A DNA stretch of 64,000 nt from Symbiodinium natans (Eukaryota > Sar > Dinophyceae > Suessiales > Symbiodiniaceae). The notes beneath the pieces were generated by a model. It saw only the letters and a list, made by a program, of their open reading frames with translations, was not told the DNA's origin and made no database searches. Numbering within the stretch: position 1 is the first letter of the stretch; the number at the start of each line of letters is the position of its first letter. The stretch spans positions 62,001-126,000 of the forward strand of contig CAJNDS010002523.1 of the NCBI GenBank assembly GCA_905221605.1. Direction: 5' to 3'. Of this stretch, positions 35,246-47,400 are shown one piece after another. A program made the translations under genes and the position numbers.

Positions 35246-36059
35246 GATGCTCGCCTCTTGCAGATTTCGGGTTCGTGCTCACTTGAGGGGCTTCGTGGTG
35301 GGGCGTTGGCTGGCAAAAGGCCCCAAGTCGCTTAGAGGAAGCGCAGCGCATTCCGTATTTGGTATACGCTTTGCTTTTCGTTTTGTGGGTTTTTGCTTGC
35401 TCTGACTGCCAAGAACAACAACTTCCCTGACTGCCAAGTTAGCACGCCTGGGCGAAGATCAGCGTGGAGCCAAGAGCTACCAAGAGGCTTTGAGCAGACG
35501 TGCTCACGCAGGAAGTCGCAGATTCTTCGCCCTGTTAACAGACCGCTATAACTCGCATGCGTCCATTTGGCTTCAGTTGTTCTAGATTCTAGAATCTCTT
35601 GGCGCCCCTTTCTTCGCAGCCCTTCGTCACCAAGCCAATCGCGACTCAGACGACTTTGTGCCTGCAAGTGATGCAAATAGTGCTCCGTCACCACATCAAG
35701 GTGTCTTGTATGGGCCTGTGTAATGGCTGCAGGTATTGGCCTCCAACTATTGCACACTGTCCCTTTAGAAGGATGCCCAGCTAATTGAGCTGTTTTGGGA
35801 GGAAATTTCTTCCCGGGATCAGAAGACAAGGGACGGTTCAATCTCAGGGCAGTTTTTGCACAGAGTGCGGGTTCTGCGGTCCGGGTCTTGGCCTGCAGGA
35901 TTTAAGAACAAAGACTGTTTCTATACGGGGTGAATGTCGGGTCGTGGGTGAAGGGTTTTCGGGCCCCAGGCCAGGAGCTCAACGCGATCAAAGGCAGGGG
36001 CTGTTTTGATTTGCGCAGGCTCAGGCTTGGAATCGTGACTCGGGGTCCTATGTGAAGGC

Positions 36060-36290
36060 AAGTCTAGTTCAAAATGCATGATGCCACTCATGTGGCTTCG
36101 GTCGTCGAGCTTTGCCGGCTGCCGGTACAACGATGCGACTGCGTAATGTTGTCCAGCCATTGGCCTACAGTGTGATAGGGCAGTACATTGCCAAGCCAAA
36201 TCTCGTCTCAAATGAATATAAAACGAATCTCTGGCAGGTTCCAGTCCTTTGAGTGGGCACCTGCCGGAGTCAAGCTCCCAAGCTCTCAGG
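36060..36290. repeat. Conserved spacer block, copy C
   Basis: It shares GGTCGTCGAGCTTTGCCGGCTGCC-like and GGTTCCAGTCCTTTGAGTGGGCACC-like segments with the other copies. It is more diverged than copies D and E, with several indels. Confidence 0.65.
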
Positions 36291-36340
36291 ATGGGACCTC
36301 GGCTTGCAAATCTCTCCGCGAGTCTTTCGCTACCGATATT

Positions 36341-36442
36341 GGGGGGGGGGGGGGGGGGGGGTTTCCGAAATTAGGCAATTGAGGTACCCAATATTGGGTC
36401 CTGATTGTGAGGGAATCCTACTATTTGGGGGGGGGGGGGGGG
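36341..36442. repeat. Paired poly-G tracts
   Basis: A run of 21 G (36341-36361) and a run of 16 G (36427-36442) lie 65 bp apart on the plus strand. They are C-rich on the transcribed strand and lie between the conserved block and the last exon of gene 3. Such runs are prone to length errors in assembly. Confidence 0.85.
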
Positions 36443-37085
36443 TTTAAAATGGGTCAACTCCCATATCTGAAAGAGCTGGTGTCCGTCGACGTGGGGGCGA
36501 GACCCAGGCCAATCCCCGCAAATCATCGCGCTTACACTTACACATGTCGCCGTCACATTGCGGGAAACGGAAAACCAAGACTCCAAATTTATGCGCTTGA
36601 GTCTTGGCTGGATATGCTGGATGAAACCGATAAATTCGATTGATGTTGTAGAGCTTCAAGGCCTGGGGGTCTGCACGCGGTGTCAGTCGGTGAGCTTATC
36701 TGCGAATGCCGCACATTGTCATTGTCTGCGCAGGGTCTTTCAGCACATGGGAGAACGCAGCGTGTGAATACATTGCCCCAAGCCAAAACTGGTATGACAC
36801 CCTGCCACAGTAAAGCTCCGCAACGGCACCTTCACTGGCGCATTCTGAATCCGACCATACAACTCCAGGCCCCTGCTTGTTTGAAGATTTCGCGTCAAGG
36901 GAATCCCGGGGGACGGCGGGAGATAATATGGGCTCGGTGTCGCATGGCTGGCTGGCATCATGTAAGCTCTGATGACTTTGGGGCTTTAAGTCGGGGTCTT
37001 GTATCGATGCGCGACCTGGGGCATATACAGGGCCCCCACAAAGACCTACCAGCGCCTGTCCCTTGCGGGGAGTTGCGCTGGTAGC

Positions 37086-40000
37086 TCACGGAAGCGACGT
37101 AGCGACCTGTCCGCAAGGTCTTGATGCCAGGGTCGCTGCTTCTTGGCTGCAAACGGATATGTTGCTGAAGTGCCGGGAGCGTGCTCGGCTCGCATAACCA
37201 AAGAATATGAAACTACGTCTCAGCCTCTTGGGCTTGGGTCTCTCTCTCTCTCTCTCTCTTCTTCTTCTTCTGCCCAGCGAAGAGGCCCCCCGAAGAGGAC
37301 CCCGGCCACGCTGGCCCGCTGCTCTCTCTCTCTCTCTCTCTCTCCCTCTATATATATATATGTATACATATATATATACATATTGTTTCAAAGGCGCCGA
37401 CACGACTTGACCCCCACCCCCCCACGATGCCCGCCAAAAAGCCCCGGGGTGGCGAGGAGTCCATAGGGCATCGAGCTCGCCGCATGTCGTACTGCAGTCC
37501 CTTCAATGTCACACAGGCCTGGACCCCCGGGTACTGATAGGAGTACGTCGCGGCGGGCTGATAGGTCGGAACTTGGTTGTAGTAGAGCCTTGCAAGCGCG
37601 GCGCGCCTCTCCGGGACCTTTGCAACCTACCCTCTCTGCTCCTCAAACCCCTTCAGCCCGGGACCGAGAGTGTACTACAAGACGTCTGGTGCAGACTATA
37701 GATGCTCGTCTTTGTTGCAAGCCCAGAACACGACCGCAAAGCAACCTGCAGAATCCCAACATCTGCTACAAGTGCGAAGCCAATGCCTAGAAAAGCAGAG
37801 CACATCAACTCACCGAAGGCTCGTCAAGGCGAGGCGCTGTGGCATTGGGGTCATCTGTGCCTGCTGGGGGTGTTGAAATTTAGTTGTGCTCTGGAATTTC
37901 TTTCGGCGGCTTCTGCGGCGGCTCTCACCACAAAAGGACGTGCCGCGAGCAGCACTGTAGGGTTGCTTCAGTTCCTGCGTAAGGATATGTCAAGGTCATC
38001 CCCGCCTGCTGGGCCATGGGGTACATGGGGTACTGACTATAGCCGCCATAGCCGCCATAGCCTGACCAAACGTGCAAATGTTCGGAATGACAGATGTTGC
38101 GGGAGGCGAAGGTCCTGAAGCAATCCGAAGAATATAGGGTTGATATATACTTTGAGCACTTGGCCTGCCGGCATCGCGGGGGCTGCTGCGGCAGCTGGAG
38201 CAGCAGAGGCAAGGGCACCACGGGCTTCCTGCGATGTGCAGTCGAACCGGAAAGGTTAAAGGTGGCCAAGTGGCCGGGCCAGAAGGCAGGGGCCAACATG
38301 GGCCAACAAAATCCAACCACCACAAGCCATCCCCCGAAAATGAAGCGAGCAAGAGTTCGGATCGCGACCAACCGAGAGAGCGCGCGGAAAACAAAAAGCC
38401 ACAGTACTGTAGTCCTCGATCATCGGCGCCTGAGGAGCTGGCCCGGGGGGCTCATTGATGGTTCTGGGGTCAGGGGCTTGTGAGGTTCGCGGGCAGCGAG
38501 CTCGTCGTGTGTCGCCATGTGCCGCAAAGCGACGACTCGCAACAACACAACCTTCTACACTACTTCTAGGATTCTGGAACCCAGACACCTGAAATGTCAA
38601 GTTCTTGCCTCATCCACCTGGACCGCGCGCTTCGACTTCTTCTGCGGCCGGGAGCTGACTAAATTTGTTCGGGCTTTGGGCTGTTTCGGTTCCGGGCTAG
38701 CTGGGCACCCTCGTGTCCGAGCCAGGGGCAGAAGTTGTTCAGGGGTCAGGGTGGTGCTGCCTTTGGGTCTTTCGTCTTCCGCAAACGCCACAATGTAAAT
38801 CTGCTGTGGATGCTTGTTGGAAACAGGCTTTTTCTAGCCACTGCCGTCCTTCTTCTTGTCAGAGGGGCCGATGAAGTAGTAGGCACCGCCGGCCAAAGCG
38901 GCGGCCCCGGCAACGCCACCTTCGCCAGAGGCGTCAGGCATCCGCAATGCCCAGATCTTCTATACCAACTGACGTATGACTACAAAGGGCCGCCCTCGAT
39001 CAGAAGCGCAGATCTCGGGAGGCGCAGGATGTTGGAATGAAGCTGAAGTGTTGAGAAACCGGTTAAGGGTTAAGGATTTCTGTCTTTGCTCTGGGGTCCC
39101 CCGCCGATCAGGCCATAGATCGCCTCGTTGCTGATGCCACCCTTGCCGCCCGTGCCGACATCGGGAGCAGCGCCCAGGACCTTCAGCGCCAGGGACCCCA
39201 ACAAGCCAACCAAGAACATGGGCCTTCACAGGCGAGGTCTCGGTTCGGAGGGGCTAGAGGCGCCAGTGGAACGAAAAATCGGCCCCAAGTCTACGGCTCT
39301 GCCTGGGATACTTTTGTCGTGGGTCGCGCTCCACCTTCACTTCACTCTTGCTACGGAAATAGGCAACGGCGGGAAACCGAGCTTTCATCCGGAAAAAGAA
39401 GAAGCTTGAGTATTAAACTTCCAGCCGTCGCAAAGTGCAGCAGCATGGGACTAGATACTGATAGGGGACTAGGCATTGTGAGGCCTCGAGCACTCTTGCG
39501 GTAAATTGCCTGGTCTCTAATCTGTCGACAGATGCACTATCCTTGTCAGCATGTTGACATTCCGAAACCCTCCGCTAGTTCTGAAACATGTGGACGTTAC
39601 GTATTCAGTCTCTTCCCTGCGTGCTTTCGTTCCCTCCTTCGCAACGGCTCAATGCCTATTTTCTTCTCTTCATACCTCACTCCTGCATTTTACTTCAGTT
39701 CTTGAGGTTTGCCCCGCGTTCTTTCTCTCGGTCTTACTTCTCCGTTGATTGTTGCTGTTTGGTCTTCCACTGATACTAACGGCCCCTATTCCAGAGAGCA
39801 GTGGACTACAGGTTCCAGCGCACGCTCTCGAACATGCCAAGTCAAAGAAAATACAAAAACAAGCTGCTCAGCTCAGCTCATCTCTTGTTTGTCTTTCCTG
39901 TGCCCGGGTTCTGGGAGCACCGTGCCTCTCCTGTAGACCTAAAGAGCCTAGGAGGCGCGGCCGGGTGTCGCGCGGCTGGGTGTCGTGCGGCTGCAAGGTC

Positions 40001-43000
40001 CGAACTTCGATTTTGCATAGTAAGTTATAAGAGCATGGTAAGTTATAAGAGCAGGGCCTCTAACTCCCGGCGATGGCTAGGGGGTGAACTGGAGAACTTG
40101 GCAGCCGGGGCCCAAGCTCCCGTGCTTTCTGCCACCAGAGGGAATTTAGGCACAGCCTGCGCCTGCCAAACCAGGATGAGTTCAGGGCGAGGGGTTAGTT
40201 ACACAAGGCCCTTTGCATTGGTTGTATCGCTTGCATCTCATTTGAGCACTTCATTGCAGTCACCTCAACAATGGTCAATGGTGCTCGTCAGGCAGCACTT
40301 GCCCTGCCCATGTTCGCCTCTGCCCTTCGAACCTGGACCTGCAAAAAGCCAAACCCCTGAACAAGGTCCGGGTGCAAGCTCCAACAAGCCGGAACAGGCT
40401 GACTTGACCCACAACTGGCCACAGGGCTCAGAGCAAGTCTCCACCCTTGCAAAACAGTGATGCTCACGACACACCAGCACGCCCCGCGCCCCCGCTATGC
40501 AAGACTACGTGCAGTGTTCAAGAAACATCGCGGGCACAACAAAACTGCACGCTCAGTAATATTGATTCCTGCACTGCACGGGGTGAAGAAGACCGACCCA
40601 CTTGCCTAGGGCTGTAGACGAGATCAAACCTTTAAGGCCGACAACAAGCTTAGCCAGAAACGTCTTGTTGGACCGCATGCAACCCGCCCGCCTCATCATG
40701 TTGAACCTTTCCTGCCTCAGTGGTATCAACGGCCGCAGCCTTCACAGCCGCCGTGGCCTGGCAAATTGAACGGCCCGCCTGGGTACATGCATGACACGAA
40801 GTGCTGGAAGCTGTGCACCGCAGCCGTTGTAAACCCGTCACAACAATAAGAAGAACAATGAAGCACCCCGTGCCCCCAGATAGCACGAACAAGTAGCCCG
40901 GGCAATGAGGCAGCACTGCCTCCGTCGACACCGCGGGCACCGGGTTCGTCCCGACACATTCCTGCCCAAGGGCGTTAGCATCCCAAAGCCTAATTTCGAC
41001 AGAAATCTCAGTACCTCTGCACAGCCTATGTCGGCCTACATGTCTGCCAACACAGGCCCAGAGCATCTCCTTATTTACCACAAGCCCTGAGATCCTGACA
41101 CTCCGGGGATGCGCCGACCTCTCCCAGGCACTTTTCCCACTTCCCCCCTCCTTCGGGCCGCTGATGGCTTTCGCGTCGGCGTTGGCTTTCGCCAGTTGGC
41201 TGGAGAGGTAGCAGGCACCTCTCAGCATTCAGGGGCTCAGCTGTTGCACGGGTTCGACCTGTCGCGCTTGCAGCCGAGTAGGTGTTCTTCAACAACCCGG
41301 CTGAAGGCTGACATGCGCTGACCATCGTAAGCTCACTTTCGCTCATCTCACCCTTGTGCGCAGACAGGCACCGGCGGGGACAGAGTCCTCCTTCCAGGTG
41401 AAGACGCTGCAGCCCGCCATCCTGTGCAAGAAAGAAGCGAGGGGCCTTGCGATGTTGAGGCGGATATGATTATCCGGCTGCTGCCATCCGGCCACTGATG
41501 CTTAAAACACATGTAACCCTTTTAAGCCGATTCTTGAAATCTCTCAAGCCCCGAAGCGTCAAACCCTGTACTAGAAAAAGAGCCGAGAACTGTCGCCAAC
41601 GGATCCGCCCGCTCGCCCGCTCTTCAACTACGACTGGAGGGTGTCCGATGTTCAGGCGTCCTCCAGATGTAGCGCAGCACGCATTTGTTCCCACAGTAAA
41701 GGGTCCCGATTGCACACGCCCCGTAATCGCAACTACTTACTGTCGCTGTACACCTTTATGATTTCAAACAGCCACGAAATACGAGGCTGCCCACAAGACG
41801 CGCCTACTTTCCCTAAAGCCAGAGGTCAGCAAACCAAGCTCCAGCCCCTGGCTGCAAGCCAAGCGTCGCCTGGCAGCTCCTTTTGGGCAGGACGGTTTTG
41901 GGATTCGGGTTGTTCAAGCTGGCACGGCCGCCGGATTTCTGTATTCCTGGCACCCGCTTTGAAAAATATTGTGCTAGATACACTACACTTTCAGGAACAT
42001 GCTGACTGGCATGTGCGCCTGGGCAGAACCTAGCCTCAAGTAAGCTCTTGGGGCCACTGAGCTGTCAAAGCCTTGCACCCGACCTAACACTGATCAAGCT
42101 AATAATGGCTACTGTAAACCACAACATGCCACGACGCCTTTAAAGACAAACCTCGTAGCCTTGAACTCCAAGCCGGCAGTAATCTGAAGCTTGGGTTGAG
42201 GGATGTGAGGTTTCGGCGGCTTTGCTTCTGGACTGTTTACGGACCCGATGGCCGAGGGTCTGCTGGCAAGCTGTGGAGGAGGTGACGTAGGCCCCATTCG
42301 GCACAGCGCCGGTGCCGGTGATCTCCTGGCTCAACCCTGTCTGTGGAACCCTCAGGCCTCAGGCACTCATCCACAATCCTGAAAACTTACAGTACAGTAC
42401 AGCAACAAACCCGCCCTTTGAAGCAGAGCAGCAGAGGGTGGCGAGGAACGGTTTAAGTAAGTTCTCGGCTTCTGACATTTCTGGAACGCAGCTCATGTGG
42501 GAAGTTGGTGCAGAGCCGGAGGCTCTTGGAACCCCAAGTAAACCCTACATGCATTTTAAATGTGCATTGTCAGGAGTCAGGACTTGCTCCAATGGCTTTA
42601 CGATGCTTTACGGTATTTTGCACCGCCAAGACACAAGCTGTGACAACCAATGAGGGTTGTACTACTTGAGTTTCAAGAGAAGCGTTGATCACATTGCACC
42701 AAGGGGCCGGGAACCGGGGGGGGGGGGGAGATTTCCTCCAACCCTTTTTTCAGAAGGGACTCGACTGCTGCCCTTACTGCCCAGCCCTACAGCCCTTACC
42801 TCCCACCGGACCCTACTTGACGAGGCACGTAGGCCATGCCCGGTGTGGCGCAGGAAGGCATATCGCCGGCCTGGGCAAATCCACGTCAAGGCAGCGGGAG
42901 GCATGCACTAACAGATCATGGAAGCCTGCACTAACAGCGGTCCAAACACATTGATTGCATCTATCATCATTGTTGCATGGCTCGCCCAATCCCAAGGCCC

Positions 43001-43128
43001 TCGACCTCTCCATTTTGCCTGCCCTGACCCGACGAAAAAAACACAAATTCAAGAACAAACAATCTGGAAGGACAAGGCTCGGCGGCAGCTCCGCGCAGGG
43101 CAAGGATGACGGAGAGGCCACGGATCAT
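37086..43128 (-). CDS. Array gene 3: PAN/Apple-domain membrane protein, 296 aa
   Basis: Eighteen exons total 891 nt: 43128-43090, 42870-42829, 42325-42261, 41879-41856, 41421-41372, 41218-41151, 40961-40920, 40757-40692, 40162-40097, 39180-39105, 38919-38849, 38641-38609, 38429-38415, 38228-38165, 38061-38006, 37860-37838, 37588-37519 and 37106-37086. It encodes MIRGLSVILALRG; a PAN domain (PSCATPGMAY, TACQQ, SCQATLGL, AGCSVFTWKEDS, ACYLSSQLAK, AISGPK, ECVGTNP); an Ala linker; VPKFPLVAESTGAWAP; the helix GVAGAAALAGGAYYF; KKSKRAV; APMIE; EARGALASAAPA; a longer repeat-like GYGGYGGYSQYPMYP; LYYNQVPTYQP; and end VATSLP. It has the same exon phases as genes 4 and 5 but clearly diverged introns, so it is an older copy. 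TA and CT microsatellites fill the intron before the last exon. Confidence 0.82.
37239..37383. repeat. CT and TA microsatellites in last intron of gene 3
   Basis: CT runs (37239-37259 and about 37323-37342) flank a CTTCTTCTT stretch and are followed by alternating TA. All lie between exons 17 and 18 of gene 3. On the coding strand the order is TA, then GA. Confidence 0.85.
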
Positions 43129-43141
43129 GATGCTTACCTGC
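43129..43141 (-). promoter_or_regulatory. Candidate spliced-leader acceptor, gene 3
   Basis: On the minus strand, TTCAAGCAG lies nine bases before the ATG, at the same distance as in gene 6. It is a candidate AG acceptor for the spliced leader or for an upstream 5' exon. Confidence 0.35.
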
Positions 43142-44481
43142 TTGAAAATCAAGTGACCAGATTGGGGGTGGGTGTAGGGGAGACACCAACTGGTGGATGT
43201 TGGCTGGCAAAGGCCCCTTTTCGCTCGGGAAAGCTAGGTGTCGTGCTCGGATGCAGAATCTGTGCTAATGGTAGTGGCGCTGTGGCGGGCACTTATGCTG
43301 CCTTCTGCTCCATAGTCAAGACTGGCAACAACTTCCCCGATGCGCCTTGTCGGAGATCCGAGTGAAGCCAGGAGCTAGAGAGGGCTCGAGCAGAGGTGCT
43401 CACGGAAAAGTCGCGGATGCTTTGCCCTGCTGTATGTTCTGGGAGATCCTGCTGCGGATCGCATGTTGGTGGAGGACGATCTACGAAACACTATAACTTA
43501 TAGCATCTCTTGGCACCTTTTCCTCGCGTTCGTTCGTCACCAATTGCAAGCAGGTTTTATCATCAAATCAAGGCTAGCTTAGCTAAGTGCGTAGTTAAAA
43601 TCCATATTGCCACTCGTGTGGCGTTGGTTTTCGAGCTTGGCTGGCTAATGGTTGAATGATGCGACTCATCTGTGTGATGTGGTTCAGCAATTAGGCTAGT
43701 GGTGTGCCAGGGCGGTGCATTGCCAAGCCAAATCTCGTCTCGAATGAAAGCTCTTTGGCAGGTTCCAGTTCTTTGAGTGGGCACCCGCCTGAGTCAAGTT
43801 CAGAATTTCACCTCGGCTAGCCGTCTTTCATTTTCTTGCTCAGACTAGATACAGTATCCGCATGCGCAAGTGTTGCGTCTTTAGAAGCAAACGTGGGTGG
43901 CAAGCAACGAAGGTCATCGTGTGGGTTTATCGGAAACGGAAACACAGCAGCACCTCAAAGCTAGATGACTCGAGACTCCTAGTCAGACCGCTCTGGAGCA
44001 TGGTGCCCGATGTTGGGTCTTTCATTGTGGGGTCGTGCCTCTGCCTGAAGATGCCCTGAATGAAGCAAGTTAGTATCCCGAGGCATCCCAGGATGTCCCA
44101 GGAAGCAGAATGACTCGAAGGGCGACCTCCGAATCCGCGCTTCCATCCTTGCGTGTGACCTCTCAGGCTGAGGCTGGTAGCAGGAGGCCGTAGCTCAAGG
44201 CAGCGACGACCTCCCCATGGGGAGCACTTTCAGGGTCACAAGAGCGTCTTCAAACATCTTTGACAGCTCTTGAGCTCCTATCAAAGATGGCATGTGGTGG
44301 CGCGGCTGGCAGAAGCCCTGCCAACTCCGAATGTCTCCAAATCAACCTCTTCATTGCCCGAATCACTGCAACCTCGCTGTCCTGTGTTTCCTGAAGCTCT
44401 GGACTTTACCAGCTAAGGCGCATCCTCCGTCCCCCACGACCCATGCCGAAAGGAACAACGTGGAACACAGCACGCTTCGGC
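43142..44481. other. Spacer between genes 2 and 3
   Basis: This 1.3 kb stretch includes the conserved block at about 43595-43800. A relic of the last exon of the family lies at 44198-44214. Compared with gene 1 that relic has lost about five bases, which shifts its frame. No other exon is visible. Confidence 0.5.
43595..43800. repeat. Conserved spacer block, copy B
   Basis: It shares ATTGCCAAGCCAAATCTCGTCTC and GGCAGGTTCCAGTTCTTTGAG-like words with the other spacers. It lies about 390 bp past the stop of gene 2 and 465 bp upstream of the ATG of gene 3. Confidence 0.65.
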
Positions 44482-47400
44482 CTAAACCATCGGGTACTGA
44501 TAGGAGTACGCGGTGGCGGGCGCGCTGGCGGGCTGATAGGCCGGCGTGGCCGACACTGGGTTGTAGTAGATCCTTGCAATCAATGCCCATGTCTGCAGCA
44601 GGGCAACTTGGAGGCAGCTCTTCACCCAGGGCCCGAGACTTGAGAATTGGGGGGGCGGGGGGGGGGGGGGGTTGAGGGCCGCTCTTGTTTAGTTGAGCCA
44701 TTAGGGTTGCAGGGTTTAGGGCTGAAGGCTGACAGGATTAGGATTCAGCTTAAAGGGCTTGATTAGGGTTTAGGGCTTAAGGCTAAACCCGAAATGAACC
44801 CAAAACCCCAATTTCAGGTTTTAGGGTTCAGGCCCCCTAGTTTTAAATATTATTTTCCGGCCGAGGTGAGTTTTTTTTTTTTTTTTTTTTTTTTTTGGGG
44901 GGGGGGGGGGGGGACGGTTTTAGGAAAAGGGGGAGGGGATTAACCCCTCCTCAAAGTAGGCAACCACGACTGGAAGTTTCATCTATGAGGCGAGGCGCTG
45001 CGGCGCCGCGGACTGAACCTGCAGGCTGTTGGGGTTTTAACACATGCTTCGGGCGGTTGCTGCAGCTGCCAACTCCGGGCCCTGCTTGCTGCTTCAAGGT
45101 CATCCGCGCCTGCTGGGCCATGGGCTGCATCATCATGCCCTGGTAACCCTGGTACTGATTGTAGCCTGACCCAACGCGGGGACTGGCCACTGTTCAGGAG
45201 AGAGAGAGAGAGAGAGAGAGAAAAAAAATAAAAATAAAATAAAAATAGAGAGCGAGAGAGAGAGAAAGAGAGAGAGAGAGGGATAGGGACAGAGACGCAT
45301 CGAGACAGAGAAAGAGACGGACATGCCAAACTATGAGCAGCATGTGCCCGTGCATAATAATGCAGGACTCAACATGATCCGTACTTCGGGGTCTTGGGTG
45401 GGTCTCCCTAAACAGCTGGGCCCGAGGCATCCTACTCGGACGCCCGCAATTTCTGTGCAAACCTCCTGGAGTCGGTATCGGCACTGCGATGCCTGCCGGC
45501 ATCGCCGGGGCCGCGGGAGTTGGTGCAGCAGGAGCAGGGGCTTCCTCCGACACGGAGTCGCACTCAAAGGATGGGAGGAGAGGAGAGGCACAGGGGCTCC
45601 ATCTTCAAGGGTATAATATGTAATGCATATTTTTTACATATCTATATCACCTTTTCTTTAATGGTATAGAGGAAGCCAAGTACCTTATCTAGGAGAGGCA
45701 CGGGCATAATGACTCTCATCCACAAGATCCATATGCAGGCGGGTCCCTTGGCAGACTAAAGAGCCTCCCGAAAATCCTCCCCCAACCCCCCCCCAACCCT
45801 TCCCTGGAGCTGCGCTGCCATGGTCCTCAATCATGGGCGCCTGACAGGCCAACAAATATCCAGCCATCTAGAGCCGGACGGAGTCCCACCTTTACTCGTC
45901 CCACCTTTGCTTTCTGCGCTGGCTTGCACAAAGGCACCGCATGTACCCAACGCTCGAAGGAAATTGCAGGCTGCACAGAGATCAAGAGCTGGCTTACTAT
46001 AGAGCAAGACATATAATTAATGAGCTTCTATAGATATATAATGCCTTCTCACGGAGGTAGTTGCCGCAGTGATCTTACAACATGCTGCGTGTCGCAACCT
46101 GCAAACATGCCAAGGCAGGTCAAAAAAACATAGCATGAAGTTTGTCTAACCATCTCCTCTCGCCTGCTCCACGCCGACAGCACGCTTCGACTTCTTCTGC
46201 CGCCGAGAGATGATCAATGTGGGATAAAAGTGGATTGGGGGATGGAAGACTGTGAGCGATCGCTGGGGGGGTGCGGGAGGGGTGGTGTGCACGCCTCAGA
46301 ATCTGTTGATCACTCCTAGTGTCCCAAGCACCAAAGCTGAAGCTCCGGAAGCGCATGCAGGCCTTCTTCTTCTCTCCTCCAGACATGAAGTAGTAGGCAC
46401 CACCGGCCAAAGCCGCGACTCCCGCAATGCCACCTTCGTCAGGGGCGTGGTTGAATCTAGTCGGAAGTCTGAAAACATCCGCCCCCAGTTTCAGCCTGTG
46501 ATTAAGTGAGTCCGAGGCCGAAAGGTTCAACATGGAACTGGAACGAGCTGCCAAGCCACCAATCACGCCGTAGAGCGTGCCGTTGCCGCCACCGCCCTCT
46601 GCTCCAGGGGCAGCGCCCAGGTCCTCTGGGGCGAGTTCGGGCCTCAACCCTCCGTCCGTCCCACCCCTCAGCCCGAGAAAACTCGAGAGCGGGACCGAGG
46701 CGACTTTTGGACCACAGAACATGCACGTGACCGTGCGGCGAGAACAGGATCTGTCACGTCGGGCAGTGCTGAAGCCTTGATGTTTGCCGTAAAATCTGTG
46801 CCTCTCAACAAGAGCACTTTGGTGAAATTTCTGCATACATGAGCGCGAACTCTTTGGTAGGGAGCCAGAAGTTGTGCAGCATGAAGCCCCAATTCCCTCC
46901 CAGAAATTCAATGAATTAATTCCTACTATTTAGGGCTGCAAAAGGATTTGGGTTCTTCTGTGGACCAGAGATACACCCGTCAACTCTGCAGTGGCCATCC
47001 CGGTGTCCAACTGTGAGGACTTGCAACCTTGAGCATCCCGACGTGCCTCACTCTGCGCCAGCTTGGTGATCTGCAAGGCAGGGGGTTGGAGAGCGGCCGG
47101 TGAGGGTCATGACAAGTTTTGGGGGAACAGTGGCAGCACAAGATGCGCTGGGATGTACATGGAAGCCTTCGAGCACTATCGACTAGGAGACTAGCACTGG
47201 GAAACAGCATCCCTGACCGTGAATAAACCTCTCGGCGGCCTGGTCCGCTGCCGGTCCTTATGGCTTTGAAGTCGCAGGCTCTCCGCTATGGCTTCCCGGT
47301 CGATAGGGGCCAATCGCCAACCAGGCCCTCAAGTTGTCTTGGGGACAAAACCTCTTACAGCCCCACACCCCGTCAAGTGCTTCAGAATTGATGGCCGTGT

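Larger units (their letters stand above)
35246..37085. other. Spacer between genes 3 and 4
   Basis: This 1.8 kb stretch holds the conserved block (about 36060-36290) and G homopolymers at 36341-36361 and 36427-36442, separated by a TTTCCGAAATTAGGCAATT stretch. The first 300 bp upstream of the gene 4 start match the equivalent region of gene 5. I see no exon. Confidence 0.5.

Noticed and set aside
45194-45553. Single continuous frame reading the EAPAPAAPTPAAP exon into a Ser/Leu run
   Set aside because: Only the first part is conserved in the array; the Ser/Leu run is the GA microsatellite read through an intron.
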